NCBI GenBank assembly: GCA_949840935.1
Contig: CATKXX010000015.1
Coordinates: forward strand, 1-64,000
Reading direction: 5' to 3'
DNA length: 64,000 bases
From: an uncultured Acetatifactor sp.
GTDB lineage: Bacteria > Bacillota > Clostridia > Lachnospirales > Lachnospiraceae
A model generated the notes under the pieces. That model was not told where the DNA came from, made no database searches, and was given only the letters and a program-made list of their open reading frames with translations. A program made the position numbers and the translations under genes. Shown here one piece after another: positions 27,053 to 37,839 of the stretch (within the stretch, counting starts at the first letter, position 1; the number at the start of each line of letters is the position of its first letter).

Positions 27053-28366
27053 ATGAACCATATGGATACAGACAGCCATACGAAAACGCTTTACAGAGAG
27101 ATGGGGATTTCCCGGGAGGTATATGAATATGGTGAGGCGGTGATCCGAAGGCTGCAGGAGCGGTTTGAACAGATAGACCGGACAACGGAGTATAATCAGC
27201 TGAAGGTACTGAGGGCAATGCAGAAGAATCAGGTCAGCGAGGCGTGTCTTCTCGGGACTACGGGCTATGGCTATAATGACTTGGGGAGGGATACGCTGGA
27301 ATCGGTTTACGCGGATGTCTTCCACACGGAGGACGCCCTGGTGCGCCCCCAGATCACCTGCGGAACCCATGCGCTGGCGCTGGCGCTGATGAGCAACCTG
27401 CGTCCCGGGGACGAGCTGCTGTCCCCTGTGGGAAAGCCCTATGACACCCTGGAGGAAGTGATCGGGATCCGTCCCTCTAAGGGCTCCCTGGCAGAGTACG
27501 GGGTGACCTACAGGCAGGTGGATCTATTGGAGGACGGGAGCTTCGACTATGAAGGGATCCGGAGGAATATAAATGAGAGGACGCGGCTTGTCACCATACA
27601 GCGCTCCAAGGGCTATCAGACCCGGCCCACCCTTTCCGTGGAGCGTATCGGGGAATTGATCGACTTTGTGAAAAAGAGAAAGCCGGATGTCATCTGTATG
27701 GTGGACAACTGCTACGGGGAATTTGTGGAGGAGAGGGAGCCGGGGGATGTGGGAGCGGATATGGTAGTCGGCTCCCTGATCAAGAACCCCGGCGGCGGCC
27801 TGGCGCCCATTGGCGGTTACATTGCGGGGAAAAGGGAATGTGTGGAAAACGCCGCTTTTCGCCTGACCTCCCCCGGGCTGGGCAAGGAGGTGGGGGCTTC
27901 CCTTGGAATATTGAAGGACTTCTATCAGGGGCTGTTCCTCGCCCCATCCGTTACCGCAGGCGCCCTGAAGGGGGCTGTCTTTGCGGCCAATGTCTATGAA
28001 GGGCTTGGCTTTCCCGTAGTGCCGGATGGCAGCGAGAGCAGGCACGACATCATCCAGGCGGTCACTTTCGGACAGCCGGAGGGCGTCATAGCCTTCTGCC
28101 GCGGGATTCAGTCGGCGGCGCCGGTGGACAGCCATGTGACGCCGGAACCCTGGGATATGCCGGGGTACGACGCGAAGGTCATCATGGCTGCGGGGGCCTT
28201 TGTATCAGGCTCCTCCATCGAATTGTCGGCGGACGGCCCCATCAAGCCGCCCTATGCCGTTTACTTCCAGGGCGGGCTGACATGGCACCACGCCAAATTC
28301 GGCATCTTAAAGTCCCTGCAGTCCCTGATGGACGCGGGCCTGGTGGAACGGGGCGCTTTGCTGTAG
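27053..28366 (+). CDS. methionine gamma-lyase family protein (PLP-dependent, aluminium-resistance-like)
   Basis: GTTGYGYNDLGRDTLESVYADVFHTEDALVRPQITCGTHAL; IQRSKGYQTRPTLSV; VDNCYGEF; NPGGGLAPIGGYIAG. Confidence 0.92.
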   Translation: MNHMDTDSHTKTLYREMGISREVYEYGEAVIRRLQERFEQIDRTTEYNQLKVLRAMQKNQVSEACLLGTTGYGYNDLGRDTLESVYADVFHTEDALVRPQITCGTHALALALMSNLRPGDELLSPVGKPYDTLEEVIGIRPSKGSLAEYGVTYRQVDLLEDGSFDYEGIRRNINERTRLVTIQRSKGYQTRPTLSVERIGELIDFVKKRKPDVICMVDNCYGEFVEEREPGDVGADMVVGSLIKNPGGGLAPIGGYIAGKRECVENAAFRLTSPGLGKEVGASLGILKDFYQGLFLAPSVTAGALKGAVFAANVYEGLGFPVVPDGSESRHDIIQAVTFGQPEGVIAFCRGIQSAAPVDSHVTPEPWDMPGYDAKVIMAAGAFVSGSSIELSADGPIKPPYAVYFQGGLTWHHAKFGILKSLQSLMDAGLVERGALL

Positions 28367-28515
28367 CAATATGTAGAAAAACATAAAAATAAAATCTATG
28401 AATTTTATATACAGGTATTTAAATTTGTGGTATTATAGTAAGACGTATGAGGGAAATACTTCCATTGGGCAGGAGGCAGTTCCCTCATGAAAGAAAGAAA
28501 AGAAGAGGAAATACT

Positions 28516-28755
28516 TTGAGAAGAGTAAATTGGGTACTGGTCATGCTGGTGCTGGTAGGGTTTGTGATCGGCCGTTTTATCGGGACTTTCTTCGAGGGAA
28601 GCTTCCTGAATTACGGACAGGCCTTTGGTTTAAGCTCCCCCATGGTTCTGGATCTGGGATTCTTCGTGCTGACCTTCGGCCTTACGATCCAGATCACGAT
28701 AGCGAGTGTCATCGGGGTGGTGATAGCGCTGGTAGTGTACCGCTTTATCAGATAG
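28516..28755 (+). CDS. DUF4321-like small membrane protein
   Basis: LVLVGFVIGRFIGTFFEGSFLNYGQAFGL with two TM segments; TTG start after gaggaa. Confidence 0.75.
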   Translation: MRRVNWVLVMLVLVGFVIGRFIGTFFEGSFLNYGQAFGLSSPMVLDLGFFVLTFGLTIQITIASVIGVVIALVVYRFIR

Positions 28756-28799
28756 TCCTGCGGAATCTTGTCAGTCGGAGAAGGTTGCGGGGAGTGTAT

Positions 28800-29498
28800 A
28801 TGGCAGCCGAAAATAGCAAACAGGCATATCAGGCACAGCTTCTTCCTTATGAAAGATTTCTGCGGTTTGGCCCGGAGAGTCTGACGGAGGCGGAGCTGCT
28901 GGCAATTATCATCCGCACCGGGACGAGGGACTGCAGCGCATTGCAGCTTGCGCAGCAGGTTCTGGCGCTGGCGCAATACCCCAAGGAGGGGCTGTTGGGG
29001 CTTTATGACGTATCCTTAAAGGAGCTGCAGGGTATCCGGGGCATTGGCGAGGTGAAGGCTGTAAAGCTGAAATGCCTCACGGAGCTGACTATGCGGATGA
29101 GCGCCGCCAGGGCAAGGGAGGGGCTTTCCTTTCACAGCTCGGGACAGGTGGCGGATTATTTTATGGAGAGGCTGAGGCATAAAAGGACGGAATGCGTAAC
29201 GCTGGTCTGCCTGGATGCCAAGGGCCAGATGATCGCGGAGCAGAGGCTTTCCGAGGGGAGTGTGAGGATGTCCCTGATCTCACCCAGGGAAATCTTTCTG
29301 GCGGCGCTGCAAAATAATGCGGTCAATATCCTGCTGGTACACAATCATCCCAGCGGGGATCCCACGCCCAGCAGGGCGGACAGGGAGCTGACCGCTAACA
29401 TAAAGGAATTGGGCGATAAAATGGATATCCGGCTGCTGGATCACATTGTGATCGGAGACAACTGTTATACCAGCTTCAAGGAAGCGTCGCTTTTGTAG
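28800..29498 (+). CDS. radC: RadC family DNA repair protein (JAB/MPN domain)
   Basis: ESLTEAELLAIIIRTGT, LLVHNHPSGDPTPSRAD, DHIVIGDNCYTSFKE. Confidence 0.96.
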   Translation: MAAENSKQAYQAQLLPYERFLRFGPESLTEAELLAIIIRTGTRDCSALQLAQQVLALAQYPKEGLLGLYDVSLKELQGIRGIGEVKAVKLKCLTELTMRMSAARAREGLSFHSSGQVADYFMERLRHKRTECVTLVCLDAKGQMIAEQRLSEGSVRMSLISPREIFLAALQNNAVNILLVHNHPSGDPTPSRADRELTANIKELGDKMDIRLLDHIVIGDNCYTSFKEASLL

Positions 29499-29535
29499 AA
29501 TGAGCTTTAAATACGTTAAGAAAGGGGCTTTTGTT

Positions 29536-30546
29536 TTGGCAAACAACGCATTCGGTATCGATCTCGGTACTAACAACATCAAAATCTATAGCAGGAGCGA
29601 TGACAATGTCCTCGTGGAAAAGAACATGATCGCCATTGAGAATAAAAATACATTATTTGCCTACGGCGACTCTGCATTTGAAATGTATGAGAAAGCGCCC
29701 AGCAATATTCATATTTCTTATCCATTGTCCAACGGGGTCATCGCGGATATCAAAAATATGGAGACACTTGTCCGCTATTTTGTCAGCGACCTGCAGAAAG
29801 GGAATAACAAGCCTGCCGATTTCTTCATTGCGGTTCCCACCGATGTGACGGAGGTGGAGAAGCGCGCCTTTTATGACCTGATCAGGGATGCCAATGTGAA
29901 GGCGAAAAAGATCATGGTTGTGGAAAAGGCGGTGGCGGACGGCCTGGGCATGGATATAGACGTCAAGAATTCCCAGGGAGTCCTGGTGGTGAACGTGGGT
30001 TACGAGACCACAGAGATTTCCATACTTTCCCTGGGAGGGATTGTGCTGAGCCGCCTGATCAAGACAGGCGGGCTGAAATTTGACGAGGCGATCCGGGCTG
30101 CGGTTCGCAAGGAATTCAGCCTGATCATCGGGGGCAAGACTGCGGAGACGGTGAAGATTTCCTTAAGCGAGCTGGAGAAGGCGGAGCAGGGCGCTGTGGT
30201 CTATGGGCGCGATATTGTGACCGGGCTTCCCGTGGAACGGGAGATTCCGACGAAGCTGGTGGATCAGTGCCTGGAAGAACATTTTAACGCGATCATCGAC
30301 AACGTAAAGGTGATCCTGGAGAGGACGCCCCCTGAGCTTGCGGCGGACATTTACCGCCATGGCGTCTATCTCACCGGAGGGGCATCCCAGGTGAGCCACT
30401 TATCGGAGCGTCTCGCCACAGGGACGGGGCTTAAGGTAAACATTGCCGAAAATCCTGTTACCAGCGTTGTCATGGGTCTCGCAAAAATCATCAAGGACGA
30501 CAATTATAAATCTGTAGCCTATGCAATCGAAGGGATGAGTAAATGA
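29536..30546 (+). CDS. mreB: rod shape-determining protein MreB
   Basis: FGIDLGTNNIKIY, VPTDVTEVEKRAFYD, VVNVGYETTEISILSLGGIV, YLTGGAS; directly upstream of mreC. Confidence 0.93.
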   Translation: MANNAFGIDLGTNNIKIYSRSDDNVLVEKNMIAIENKNTLFAYGDSAFEMYEKAPSNIHISYPLSNGVIADIKNMETLVRYFVSDLQKGNNKPADFFIAVPTDVTEVEKRAFYDLIRDANVKAKKIMVVEKAVADGLGMDIDVKNSQGVLVVNVGYETTEISILSLGGIVLSRLIKTGGLKFDEAIRAAVRKEFSLIIGGKTAETVKISLSELEKAEQGAVVYGRDIVTGLPVEREIPTKLVDQCLEEHFNAIIDNVKVILERTPPELAADIYRHGVYLTGGASQVSHLSERLATGTGLKVNIAENPVTSVVMGLAKIIKDDNYKSVAYAIEGMSK

Positions 30547-31415
30547 GCCCGATCATAAAAAGAAAAGGGGAGAGATTTACTTTACCGAGTAAATATCTCC
30601 TTTTGATTTTAACAATATTATGTACAGGCATGATGCTGGTTACGTTTGGAACTGATGTGTTTAACCGTCCACTGAATACTGTGGTGGGATATGTCATTGT
30701 CCCCTTCCAGCGCGGGATCAGCAAGATGGGAGGCTGGCTCTCCAACCGTTCCGAGGAATTGGTGCAGATCAGGACGCTGCTGGATGAAAACGCCAGGCTC
30801 CGGGAGGAGATTGCTGCCCTGACGGAGGAGAATACCCTCTTGCAGCAGGACAAGTACGAGCTGAACAGAATGAGGGAGCTGGTGGCTCTGGACGAACAGT
30901 ACGGCGCGTACAATAAGGTGGGCGCCCGGATCATCGGCAGGGATTCCGGGAATTGGTATTCCTCCTTTATCATTGATAAAGGGGAGGAGGACGGCCTGGC
31001 AGTGGATATGAATGTCATAGCGGGCGGCGGCCTGGTGGGCAGGGTTACTTCCGTAGGGCCCAATTGGGCCAGGGTGACCTCTATTATTTCCGACAATGTG
31101 AATGTCAGCGCAATGACGCTTTCCACAGAGGATAATCTCACTGTATCGGGAGATTTGAAGCTGATGGTGGATAACTGTATCACCTTTCGTCAGCTGGTGG
31201 ACAGCCAGAATAAGGTGGTGGAGGGCGACAAGGTAGTGACCTCCGATATCAGCGATAAATATCTGCCCAATATACTGATCGGATATATCAACACGATAAA
31301 CAGGGACAATAATAATCTGACAAAATCCGGTCTGATCACGCCGGCGGTGGACTTTGAACACCTGAGTGAAGTGCTGGTCATTACGGATCTGAAGCAGACG
31401 ATAGTGGAGGAATAA
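30543..31415 (+). CDS. mreC: rod shape-determining protein MreC
   Basis: TM plus coiled coil, VGARIIGRDSGNWYSSFIIDKGEEDGL, GLVGRVTSVG. Confidence 0.95.
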   Translation: MSPIIKRKGERFTLPSKYLLLILTILCTGMMLVTFGTDVFNRPLNTVVGYVIVPFQRGISKMGGWLSNRSEELVQIRTLLDENARLREEIAALTEENTLLQQDKYELNRMRELVALDEQYGAYNKVGARIIGRDSGNWYSSFIIDKGEEDGLAVDMNVIAGGGLVGRVTSVGPNWARVTSIISDNVNVSAMTLSTEDNLTVSGDLKLMVDNCITFRQLVDSQNKVVEGDKVVTSDISDKYLPNILIGYINTINRDNNNLTKSGLITPAVDFEHLSEVLVITDLKQTIVEE

Positions 31416-31452
31416 AGGATGCGCGCAGGACGGCGTGGGAGCGGAGGGGCAT

Positions 31453-31971
31453 ATGCTTAGGAAGGTTGTCGTTACATTACTGGTGCTGACATGTTTTATA
31501 TTGCAGTGTAGCGTATTCATCGGCCTGGCATTTGCGGGGATCATCCCCAATCTGATGATCATACTGACTTCCTCATTCGGTTTTATGAGAGGGGAAAAGG
31601 AGGGGCTGGTCATCGGCTTTTTCTGCGGGCTTCTGAGCGACATATTTTTCGGGGGCTTCCTGGGGTTTTACGCGTTGGTTCTGATGTACATAGGTTATCT
31701 GAACGGTAAATTCAGCAGGATCTTTTATCCCGAGGATATTAAGCTGCCCATAGCGCTGATCATTACCAGCGACCTATCCTACGGCATACTGTGTTACTGC
31801 CTGATGTTTCTGCTGCGGGGAAGGCTCCATTTCAGCCACTATTTTACCCATGTGATCCTTCCGGAGGCGCTCTATACGATCGTTATCACTATTTTTCTGT
31901 ATCCGGCGGTTTTGTGGATCAACAATAAACTGGAAGCGATAGAAAAAAGGAGAGCAAAGAAATTTGTTTGA
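31453..31971 (+). CDS. mreD: rod shape-determining protein MreD
   Basis: polytopic membrane protein between mreC and PBP2; EGLVIGFFCGLLSDIFFGGFLGFYAL. Confidence 0.92.
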   Translation: MLRKVVVTLLVLTCFILQCSVFIGLAFAGIIPNLMIILTSSFGFMRGEKEGLVIGFFCGLLSDIFFGGFLGFYALVLMYIGYLNGKFSRIFYPEDIKLPIALIITSDLSYGILCYCLMFLLRGRLHFSHYFTHVILPEALYTIVITIFLYPAVLWINNKLEAIEKRRAKKFV

Positions 31972-34849
31972 CGAATTGAAAGAAAAGATAATTGGGTTCA
32001 TCACCAGCAGGCTGACGATCATGACGCTTCTCTTCATGGCGCTGGGCGGCCTGCTCATATACCGCTGTTTCGATCTTCAGATCGTTCACGGGGAAGAGTA
32101 CCTGAACGACTTTATCCTGCAGATTGAAAAGACCAGGGATATTGCCAGTACCAGAGGGAATATCTATGACAGGAACGGCGTGGTGCTGGCCTATAATGAG
32201 CTTGCCTATTCCGTCAAGATAGAGGATGTCTTTGAATCTGACAAGTATAAGAATAAGAACCTGAACGAGACGATATTCCGCCTGATACAGATGGTGGAAA
32301 AGAACGGCGACAGCGTGATCACGGACTTCAAGATTTATATTGACGAGGACGGTGATTTTGCCTATACCGCGGAGGGGACGGCGCTTTTGCGTTTCCTGGC
32401 GGACGTCTACGGCCACCAGACCATCGGGGAGCTGGAGGACGGCGAGCGGACGGCCACCGCCCGGGAACTGATGGAGTATCTGAGCAGCCCCAAGCGATTT
32501 GCAATCGGCGAGTACGAGGATCCGGAGGATTCCAAAAGCGAATTCCATCCCGGGGAAGGCTATTCCCAGGAGGACTGGCTGAAGATGGTGACCATACGCT
32601 ATGCCATGAACCTTACCTCCTATCGGAAATATCTGGGCACCACGGTAGCTACCAATGTCAATGAGAGAACCAGGGCGGTGATCCTGGAAAATTCAGATGT
32701 GCTCCCGGGCGTCCGGATTGAGGAGGATACCATCCGGAAATATGTGGACAGCCAGTACTTTGCCCATGTGCTCGGTTACACCGGCAAGATTTCCTCCGAT
32801 GAGCTGACGGAATTGAACGCCGAGGTGGTGGAGGCCGGAGGGCAGCCCGATACATACAATATCAATGATGTGGTCGGGAAGAGCGGCATTGAGGCTTATC
32901 TGGAGACAACCCTCCAGGGACAGAAGGGTTATGAGAAGGTAGTCGTGGACAATATGGGCAAGGTGATCACCATCCTGGAGACGGAGGAGCCGCAGGCGGG
33001 AAGGAATGCATATCTGACCATAGACCATGACCTGACCATCGCCGCTTACAATATCCTGGAACAGAAGCTTGCCGGCCTGGTATCCAATAAGCTCATCAAC
33101 GCGAAGGAATATGTGGCGGCGCCGGGCTCCGGAAGTGCGGAGATCAAGATTCCGATCTACGATGTTTACTTTGCCATGTTCAACAACAGCATTATCGATA
33201 TGAAACGGCTGGCTGCGGAAAACGCCGGAGAGATGGAGCGCCAGGTGTATGAGAAATATCTCGTATACAAGCAGGGCGTCTATGATACTCTGCGGAGAGA
33301 GCTGACGGAGGCCTTTACTCCGTACAATATGCTTACCAAGGAATACCAGGTATACCAGAGCAATATTGTATCCCTGCTGAACCGGAACGGCGTCATCATG
33401 AGCGAGGCCGTGGACGCCAGTGACGCCACACAGATTGCGTGGGCTACGGAGGAGGTCATCAGCCTCAGTGAGTATCTTCAGTACTGCATCGCCCGCAACT
33501 GGATCGACGTCAGCAAGCTGGAGCTGGATGACAAATATTCAGATTCCGCAGAAATCTATGATAAACTGTTGGAATATATCATTTCCATGATAGACAAGAA
33601 TACGGAATTCCAGAAACGCTTTTACAAATATATGCTCCTGTCTGATGTGATCACGGGGAAGGATGTCTGTATGATCCTTTGTGAGCAGAATAATGTGGAA
33701 ATTCCGCTGGAGGACGAGGAAGCGCTGTATTCCGGCAGGTTGAACGCCTTTTCCTTTATGGAGAAACGCATTGTCAATCTGGATATCACGCCGGCCCAGC
33801 TGGCGCTGGATCCCTGCAATGCCTCCGTAGTGATCACGGATATCAATACGGGGGATGTGCTGGCGATGGTTTCCTATCCCGGCTATGACAATAATATGAT
33901 GGCCAATTCCATCGATGCGGAATATTATGCGCAGCTCAACAGCGACAAGTCGAACCCCATGCTGAATTATGCCACACAGTATAAGGCGGCGCCAGGCTCC
34001 ACCTTCAAAATGGTCTCCGCCACGGCGGGGCTGATGGAGGGGGTCACCGACCTGTATGAGAGGGTAAATTGTACAGGTACGTTTACGGAGATCGAACCGC
34101 CCCCGAGGTGCTGGAAACGTTCCGGTCATGGCAACGAAACGCTGACAACCGCCATCCGTGATTCCTGTAACTACTATTTCTTCAATGTGGGCTATCAGCT
34201 TTCCATCCGGTCCGGCTCTTACAATGAGACGGAGGGGTTAAATACGTTGTACCGCTATGCAGACCAGTTTGGCCTGACGGAGAAATCAGGTGTTGAGATC
34301 ACGGAGTGGGAGCCGGATCTGTCGGATATCGATCCCGCCCGTTCCGCCATCGGCCAGGGTACAAACAGCTTTACCACCGCAGGTCTGGCCAGATATGTGA
34401 CCACGGTGGCAAACAGCGGGACATGCTATAATCTTACGCTGATTGACCGGATTACCGATTCCGGAGGTGCGCTGGTGGAGGAATATGAGCCGGATGTACG
34501 CAATACGGTGGAGCTTCCCCAGGAGTACTGGAACGCCATCCACCAGGGGATGCGCCAGGTGGTGGAGAACAAGTCGTATTTCAGCGATCTGGCAGTGAAT
34601 GTGGCTGGCAAGACAGGGACGGCGGAGCAGACCTCCTCCAGGCCCAATCATGCGTTGTTTGTGTGCTATGCGCCCTATGAGCAGCCTGAAATTGCCGTAG
34701 TCACCAGGATTCCCTTCGGATACTCCTCAGACCATGCGGCACAGGCTACAAGGGACATTTTGAAATACTATTACGGGCTGGCGGAGGAGGATGAGCTGAT
34801 CACAGGTACTGCGGACGCACCTGACGGCGGAATATCAAACGAAATGTAA
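31964..34849 (+). CDS. mrdA: penicillin-binding protein 2 (transpeptidase)
   Basis: RGNIYDRNGVVLAYNE dimerisation region; PGSTFKM, SCN, AGKTGTAEQ catalytic motifs. Confidence 0.94.
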   Translation: MFDELKEKIIGFITSRLTIMTLLFMALGGLLIYRCFDLQIVHGEEYLNDFILQIEKTRDIASTRGNIYDRNGVVLAYNELAYSVKIEDVFESDKYKNKNLNETIFRLIQMVEKNGDSVITDFKIYIDEDGDFAYTAEGTALLRFLADVYGHQTIGELEDGERTATARELMEYLSSPKRFAIGEYEDPEDSKSEFHPGEGYSQEDWLKMVTIRYAMNLTSYRKYLGTTVATNVNERTRAVILENSDVLPGVRIEEDTIRKYVDSQYFAHVLGYTGKISSDELTELNAEVVEAGGQPDTYNINDVVGKSGIEAYLETTLQGQKGYEKVVVDNMGKVITILETEEPQAGRNAYLTIDHDLTIAAYNILEQKLAGLVSNKLINAKEYVAAPGSGSAEIKIPIYDVYFAMFNNSIIDMKRLAAENAGEMERQVYEKYLVYKQGVYDTLRRELTEAFTPYNMLTKEYQVYQSNIVSLLNRNGVIMSEAVDASDATQIAWATEEVISLSEYLQYCIARNWIDVSKLELDDKYSDSAEIYDKLLEYIISMIDKNTEFQKRFYKYMLLSDVITGKDVCMILCEQNNVEIPLEDEEALYSGRLNAFSFMEKRIVNLDITPAQLALDPCNASVVITDINTGDVLAMVSYPGYDNNMMANSIDAEYYAQLNSDKSNPMLNYATQYKAAPGSTFKMVSATAGLMEGVTDLYERVNCTGTFTEIEPPPRCWKRSGHGNETLTTAIRDSCNYYFFNVGYQLSIRSGSYNETEGLNTLYRYADQFGLTEKSGVEITEWEPDLSDIDPARSAIGQGTNSFTTAGLARYVTTVANSGTCYNLTLIDRITDSGGALVEEYEPDVRNTVELPQEYWNAIHQGMRQVVENKSYFSDLAVNVAGKTGTAEQTSSRPNHALFVCYAPYEQPEIAVVTRIPFGYSSDHAAQATRDILKYYYGLAEEDELITGTADAPDGGISNEM

Positions 34850-34879
34850 TTATTTGTGTAAAGGCGGTGACTTAACGGC

Positions 34880-35551
34880 ATGAAGGATGCGGTATTGATC
34901 AAAAGTTATCCCAGGGGGATCCTGCTTCACCTGAATGCGGAGGTGGACTTCGGAGTGATCCTGGAGGAGCTGGCGCGCAAGCTCTCGGAGGCGAGGGACT
35001 TCTTCGGCACAGCCTGTATGGCCCTTTCCATCGACGGACGGGAGGTGGACAACGCGGAGGAGATTGCCATCGCGGACACCATCCATCAGAACAGTAATTT
35101 AAGCATAGCCTGCATTGTGGGCAGGGATGAGTCTGTCAACCGGAATTTCATCAAGGCGCTGGCTCATATGGAGAGGAAGCTGAGCGGCGGGGAGGACGGC
35201 CAGTTCTATAAGGGTACCCTGAAGAACAATGAGGTCATAGAGACGGAATACAGTATCATTATACTGGGTGACGTTTACCCCGGCAGCGCCGTCATCAGTG
35301 CCAGGAATGTCATTATCCTGGGAGGGCTCTACGGTGAAGCCTATGCTGGCGGAAACGGGATGGACGGAGCCTTTGTCGCAGCGCTTGAAATGGAGCCGGA
35401 GAGAATTAAGATCGGCGATTTCAAATATAAACCAGGTACAAAACAGTCAAAATGGGGCATACGCCCAAAGATACAGCCGAAGATCGCACATGTGAAGAAC
35501 GACAGGATTATTTTTGAACCCTTTACAAAAGATTTGCTGAGTTCCTTTTAA
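34880..35551 (+). CDS. minC: septum site-determining protein MinC
   Basis: SIIILGDVYPGSAVISARNVIILGGLYGEAYAG; followed by minD. Confidence 0.94.
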   Translation: MKDAVLIKSYPRGILLHLNAEVDFGVILEELARKLSEARDFFGTACMALSIDGREVDNAEEIAIADTIHQNSNLSIACIVGRDESVNRNFIKALAHMERKLSGGEDGQFYKGTLKNNEVIETEYSIIILGDVYPGSAVISARNVIILGGLYGEAYAGGNGMDGAFVAALEMEPERIKIGDFKYKPGTKQSKWGIRPKIQPKIAHVKNDRIIFEPFTKDLLSSF

Positions 35552-35593
35552 AGGATTCGGAGGACGACAAAATCAGAATGGAGGATTTGGAAA

Positions 35594-36388
35594 ATGGAAA
35601 GTCAGGTCATTGTCGTCACTTCAGGAAAAGGCGGTGTGGGAAAGACCACCACATCAGCAAACGTAGGGACAGGTCTTGCGAAGCTGGGGAAAAAGGTATG
35701 TCTGATCGACACAGATATCGGCCTTCGCAATCTCGATGTGGTCATGGGGCTGGAGAACCGTATTGTCTACAATCTGGTGGACGTGGTGGAGGGGAATTGC
35801 CGTGTGAAGCAGGCCCTCATTCGTGACAAGCGCCATCCCGGCCTGTATCTCATGCCCTCGGCGCAGACCAGGGACAAGTCGGCAGTTTCCCCGGGGCAGA
35901 TGATAAAGGTCATCGAGCATTTGAAGGAACAGTTTGACTACATTATACTGGACTGCCCGGCGGGGATTGAGCAGGGCTTTCAGAACGCCATTGCCGGCGC
36001 TGACAGGGCGCTGGTGGTCACTACCCCGGAGGTCTCGGCCATCCGGGACGCGGATCGTATTATCGGGCTGCTGGAGGCCAACGGCTTTAAACAGATGGAT
36101 CTGGTTCTCAACCGCCTCAGGATGGATATGGTGAGGAAGGGGGACATGATGTCTGCCCAGGATGTGGTGGATATCCTTGCGATTCCGTTGATCGGCATCG
36201 TTCCGGATGATGAAAATGTGGTGATTTCCACGAACCAGGGGGAGCCCCTGGTGGGCAGTGACAGCCCCGCAGGCGAGGCTTACGCCAATGTGGTGCTGCG
36301 CGTGGAGGGAAAGGATGTGCCATTCATAAATTTTGAGAAGGGGATTTCCTTTTGGACAAGGGTAACGGGTATTTTCCATAAAGCATAG
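35594..36388 (+). CDS. minD: septum site-determining ATPase MinD
   Basis: VVTSGKGGVGKTTTSANVGTGLAKLGKKVCLIDTDIGLRNLDVVMGLENR. Confidence 0.98.
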   Translation: MESQVIVVTSGKGGVGKTTTSANVGTGLAKLGKKVCLIDTDIGLRNLDVVMGLENRIVYNLVDVVEGNCRVKQALIRDKRHPGLYLMPSAQTRDKSAVSPGQMIKVIEHLKEQFDYIILDCPAGIEQGFQNAIAGADRALVVTTPEVSAIRDADRIIGLLEANGFKQMDLVLNRLRMDMVRKGDMMSAQDVVDILAIPLIGIVPDDENVVISTNQGEPLVGSDSPAGEAYANVVLRVEGKDVPFINFEKGISFWTRVTGIFHKA

Positions 36389-36402
36389 AGAGGAGCAGTG
36401 AA

Positions 36403-36696
36403 ATGAAATATTTTTTTCGCAGAAAAAGCTCCTGTCAGATTGCCAAGGACAGACTGAAGATCCTGCTGATCTCGGACAGGGTCAACTGCTCTCCGGAAAT
36501 GATGGAGCTTATCAAGACCGACATCGCCAAGGTAATATCAAAATACATGAAAATAGATGCGGAAAACATAGAAATCCAGATCAGCACAGTGGGAGGCAGG
36601 ACGGACAAGGGGGCAGGAGGCAAACACCCCATGCTGTATGCGGATATCCCCATACTGGATGTTACGGCGCAGGAACAGGCGCTGAACGTTAAATAG
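36403..36696 (+). CDS. minE: cell division topological specificity factor MinE
   Basis: AKDRLKILLISDRVNCSPEMMELIKTDIAKVISKYMKID. Confidence 0.96.
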   Translation: MKYFFRRKSSCQIAKDRLKILLISDRVNCSPEMMELIKTDIAKVISKYMKIDAENIEIQISTVGGRTDKGAGGKHPMLYADIPILDVTAQEQALNVK

Positions 36697-36714
36697 TGTT
36701 TTCCCGGGGGTTAT

Positions 36715-37830
36715 ATGTTCAAAAGCTTTAGGATAAGAGATTATGATTTTAAATTGGTTCTTATGATATTGGCCTTGGCATCCGTTGGTGTCATGGCTAT
36801 TGGAAGCGCCGAGGAATCACTCCGGAATAAGCAGCTGGCCGGAGTGGTTGCCGGGGCGGCTGCCATGCTCATAATATCTTTTTTCAATTATTCCTGGATA
36901 TTGAAATTTTACTGGCTGATGTACTTTGTCAACATCGGCCTGCTGGGGCTGGTCATGTTTTCCGGAGCCGGTTCCGACGCAAAAGGGGCGCAGAGATGGC
37001 TGGAAATCGGGGGATTGAGATTCCAGCCGTCAGAAACTGCTAAAATTTTGTTGATTTTATTCTTTGCACAGTTTATTATGAGATATAGGAAGAAAATAAA
37101 TACGGTCAGATTTATCGGAAGCTCTGTTATACTGGCACTTGTTCCATGGGTCATGATATATAAGCAGCCGGATTTATCCACCAGTATTGTAGTGATTGTT
37201 GTATTCTGTTTTGTAATGTTTGCGGGAGGCATAAGCTGGAAGCTGGTGGCGGGCGTACTGGCCGTTTCCATTCCTGCGGTAGCAATCGTCATATCGCTGG
37301 CGCTGCAGCCGGACAACGAGATCTTGACAGATTACCAGAGAGGGCGCATTCTGTCCTTTGTCAATCCGCAGGAGTATGCCACCACGCTGGCATACCAGCA
37401 GCTGAATTCCGTTACTGCCATCGCATCGGGGCAGCTGGACGGCAAGGGCTATAAGAACAACGAGATCACCTCCGTCAAAAACGGCAATTTCATTTCGGAG
37501 GCACAGACGGATTTTATTTTTGCGGTGATCGGGGAAGAATTTGGTTTTAAAGGGAGTATTACGGTTATTATCCTTCTTATGGGGATTTCGCTGGAATGCG
37601 TATCCGTTGCCAGAAGGGCGAAGGATACGGCGGGGACGGTCATTGCGGCGGGAATGGGAGGACTGGTGGCTATTCAGGGCTTTGTGAATATTGGTGTGGC
37701 AACCTTTATTCTGCCCAATACAGGATTGCCGCTGCCCTTTGTGAGTTATGGGCTGACTTCTCTTATGAGCCTTTTCATGGGCATGGGGTTTGTGCTGAAT
37801 GTGAGGCTCCAGGTAAAGAGAACAAAATAA
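36715..37830 (+). CDS. rodA: RodA/FtsW family SEDS glycosyltransferase
   Basis: GAQRWLEIGGLRFQPSETAKILLILFFAQ, KQPDLSTSIV, LPNTGLPLPFVSYGLTSLMS. Confidence 0.96.
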   Translation: MFKSFRIRDYDFKLVLMILALASVGVMAIGSAEESLRNKQLAGVVAGAAAMLIISFFNYSWILKFYWLMYFVNIGLLGLVMFSGAGSDAKGAQRWLEIGGLRFQPSETAKILLILFFAQFIMRYRKKINTVRFIGSSVILALVPWVMIYKQPDLSTSIVVIVVFCFVMFAGGISWKLVAGVLAVSIPAVAIVISLALQPDNEILTDYQRGRILSFVNPQEYATTLAYQQLNSVTAIASGQLDGKGYKNNEITSVKNGNFISEAQTDFIFAVIGEEFGFKGSITVIILLMGISLECVSVARRAKDTAGTVIAAGMGGLVAIQGFVNIGVATFILPNTGLPLPFVSYGLTSLMSLFMGMGFVLNVRLQVKRTK

Positions 37831-37839
37831 GAGATTGGG

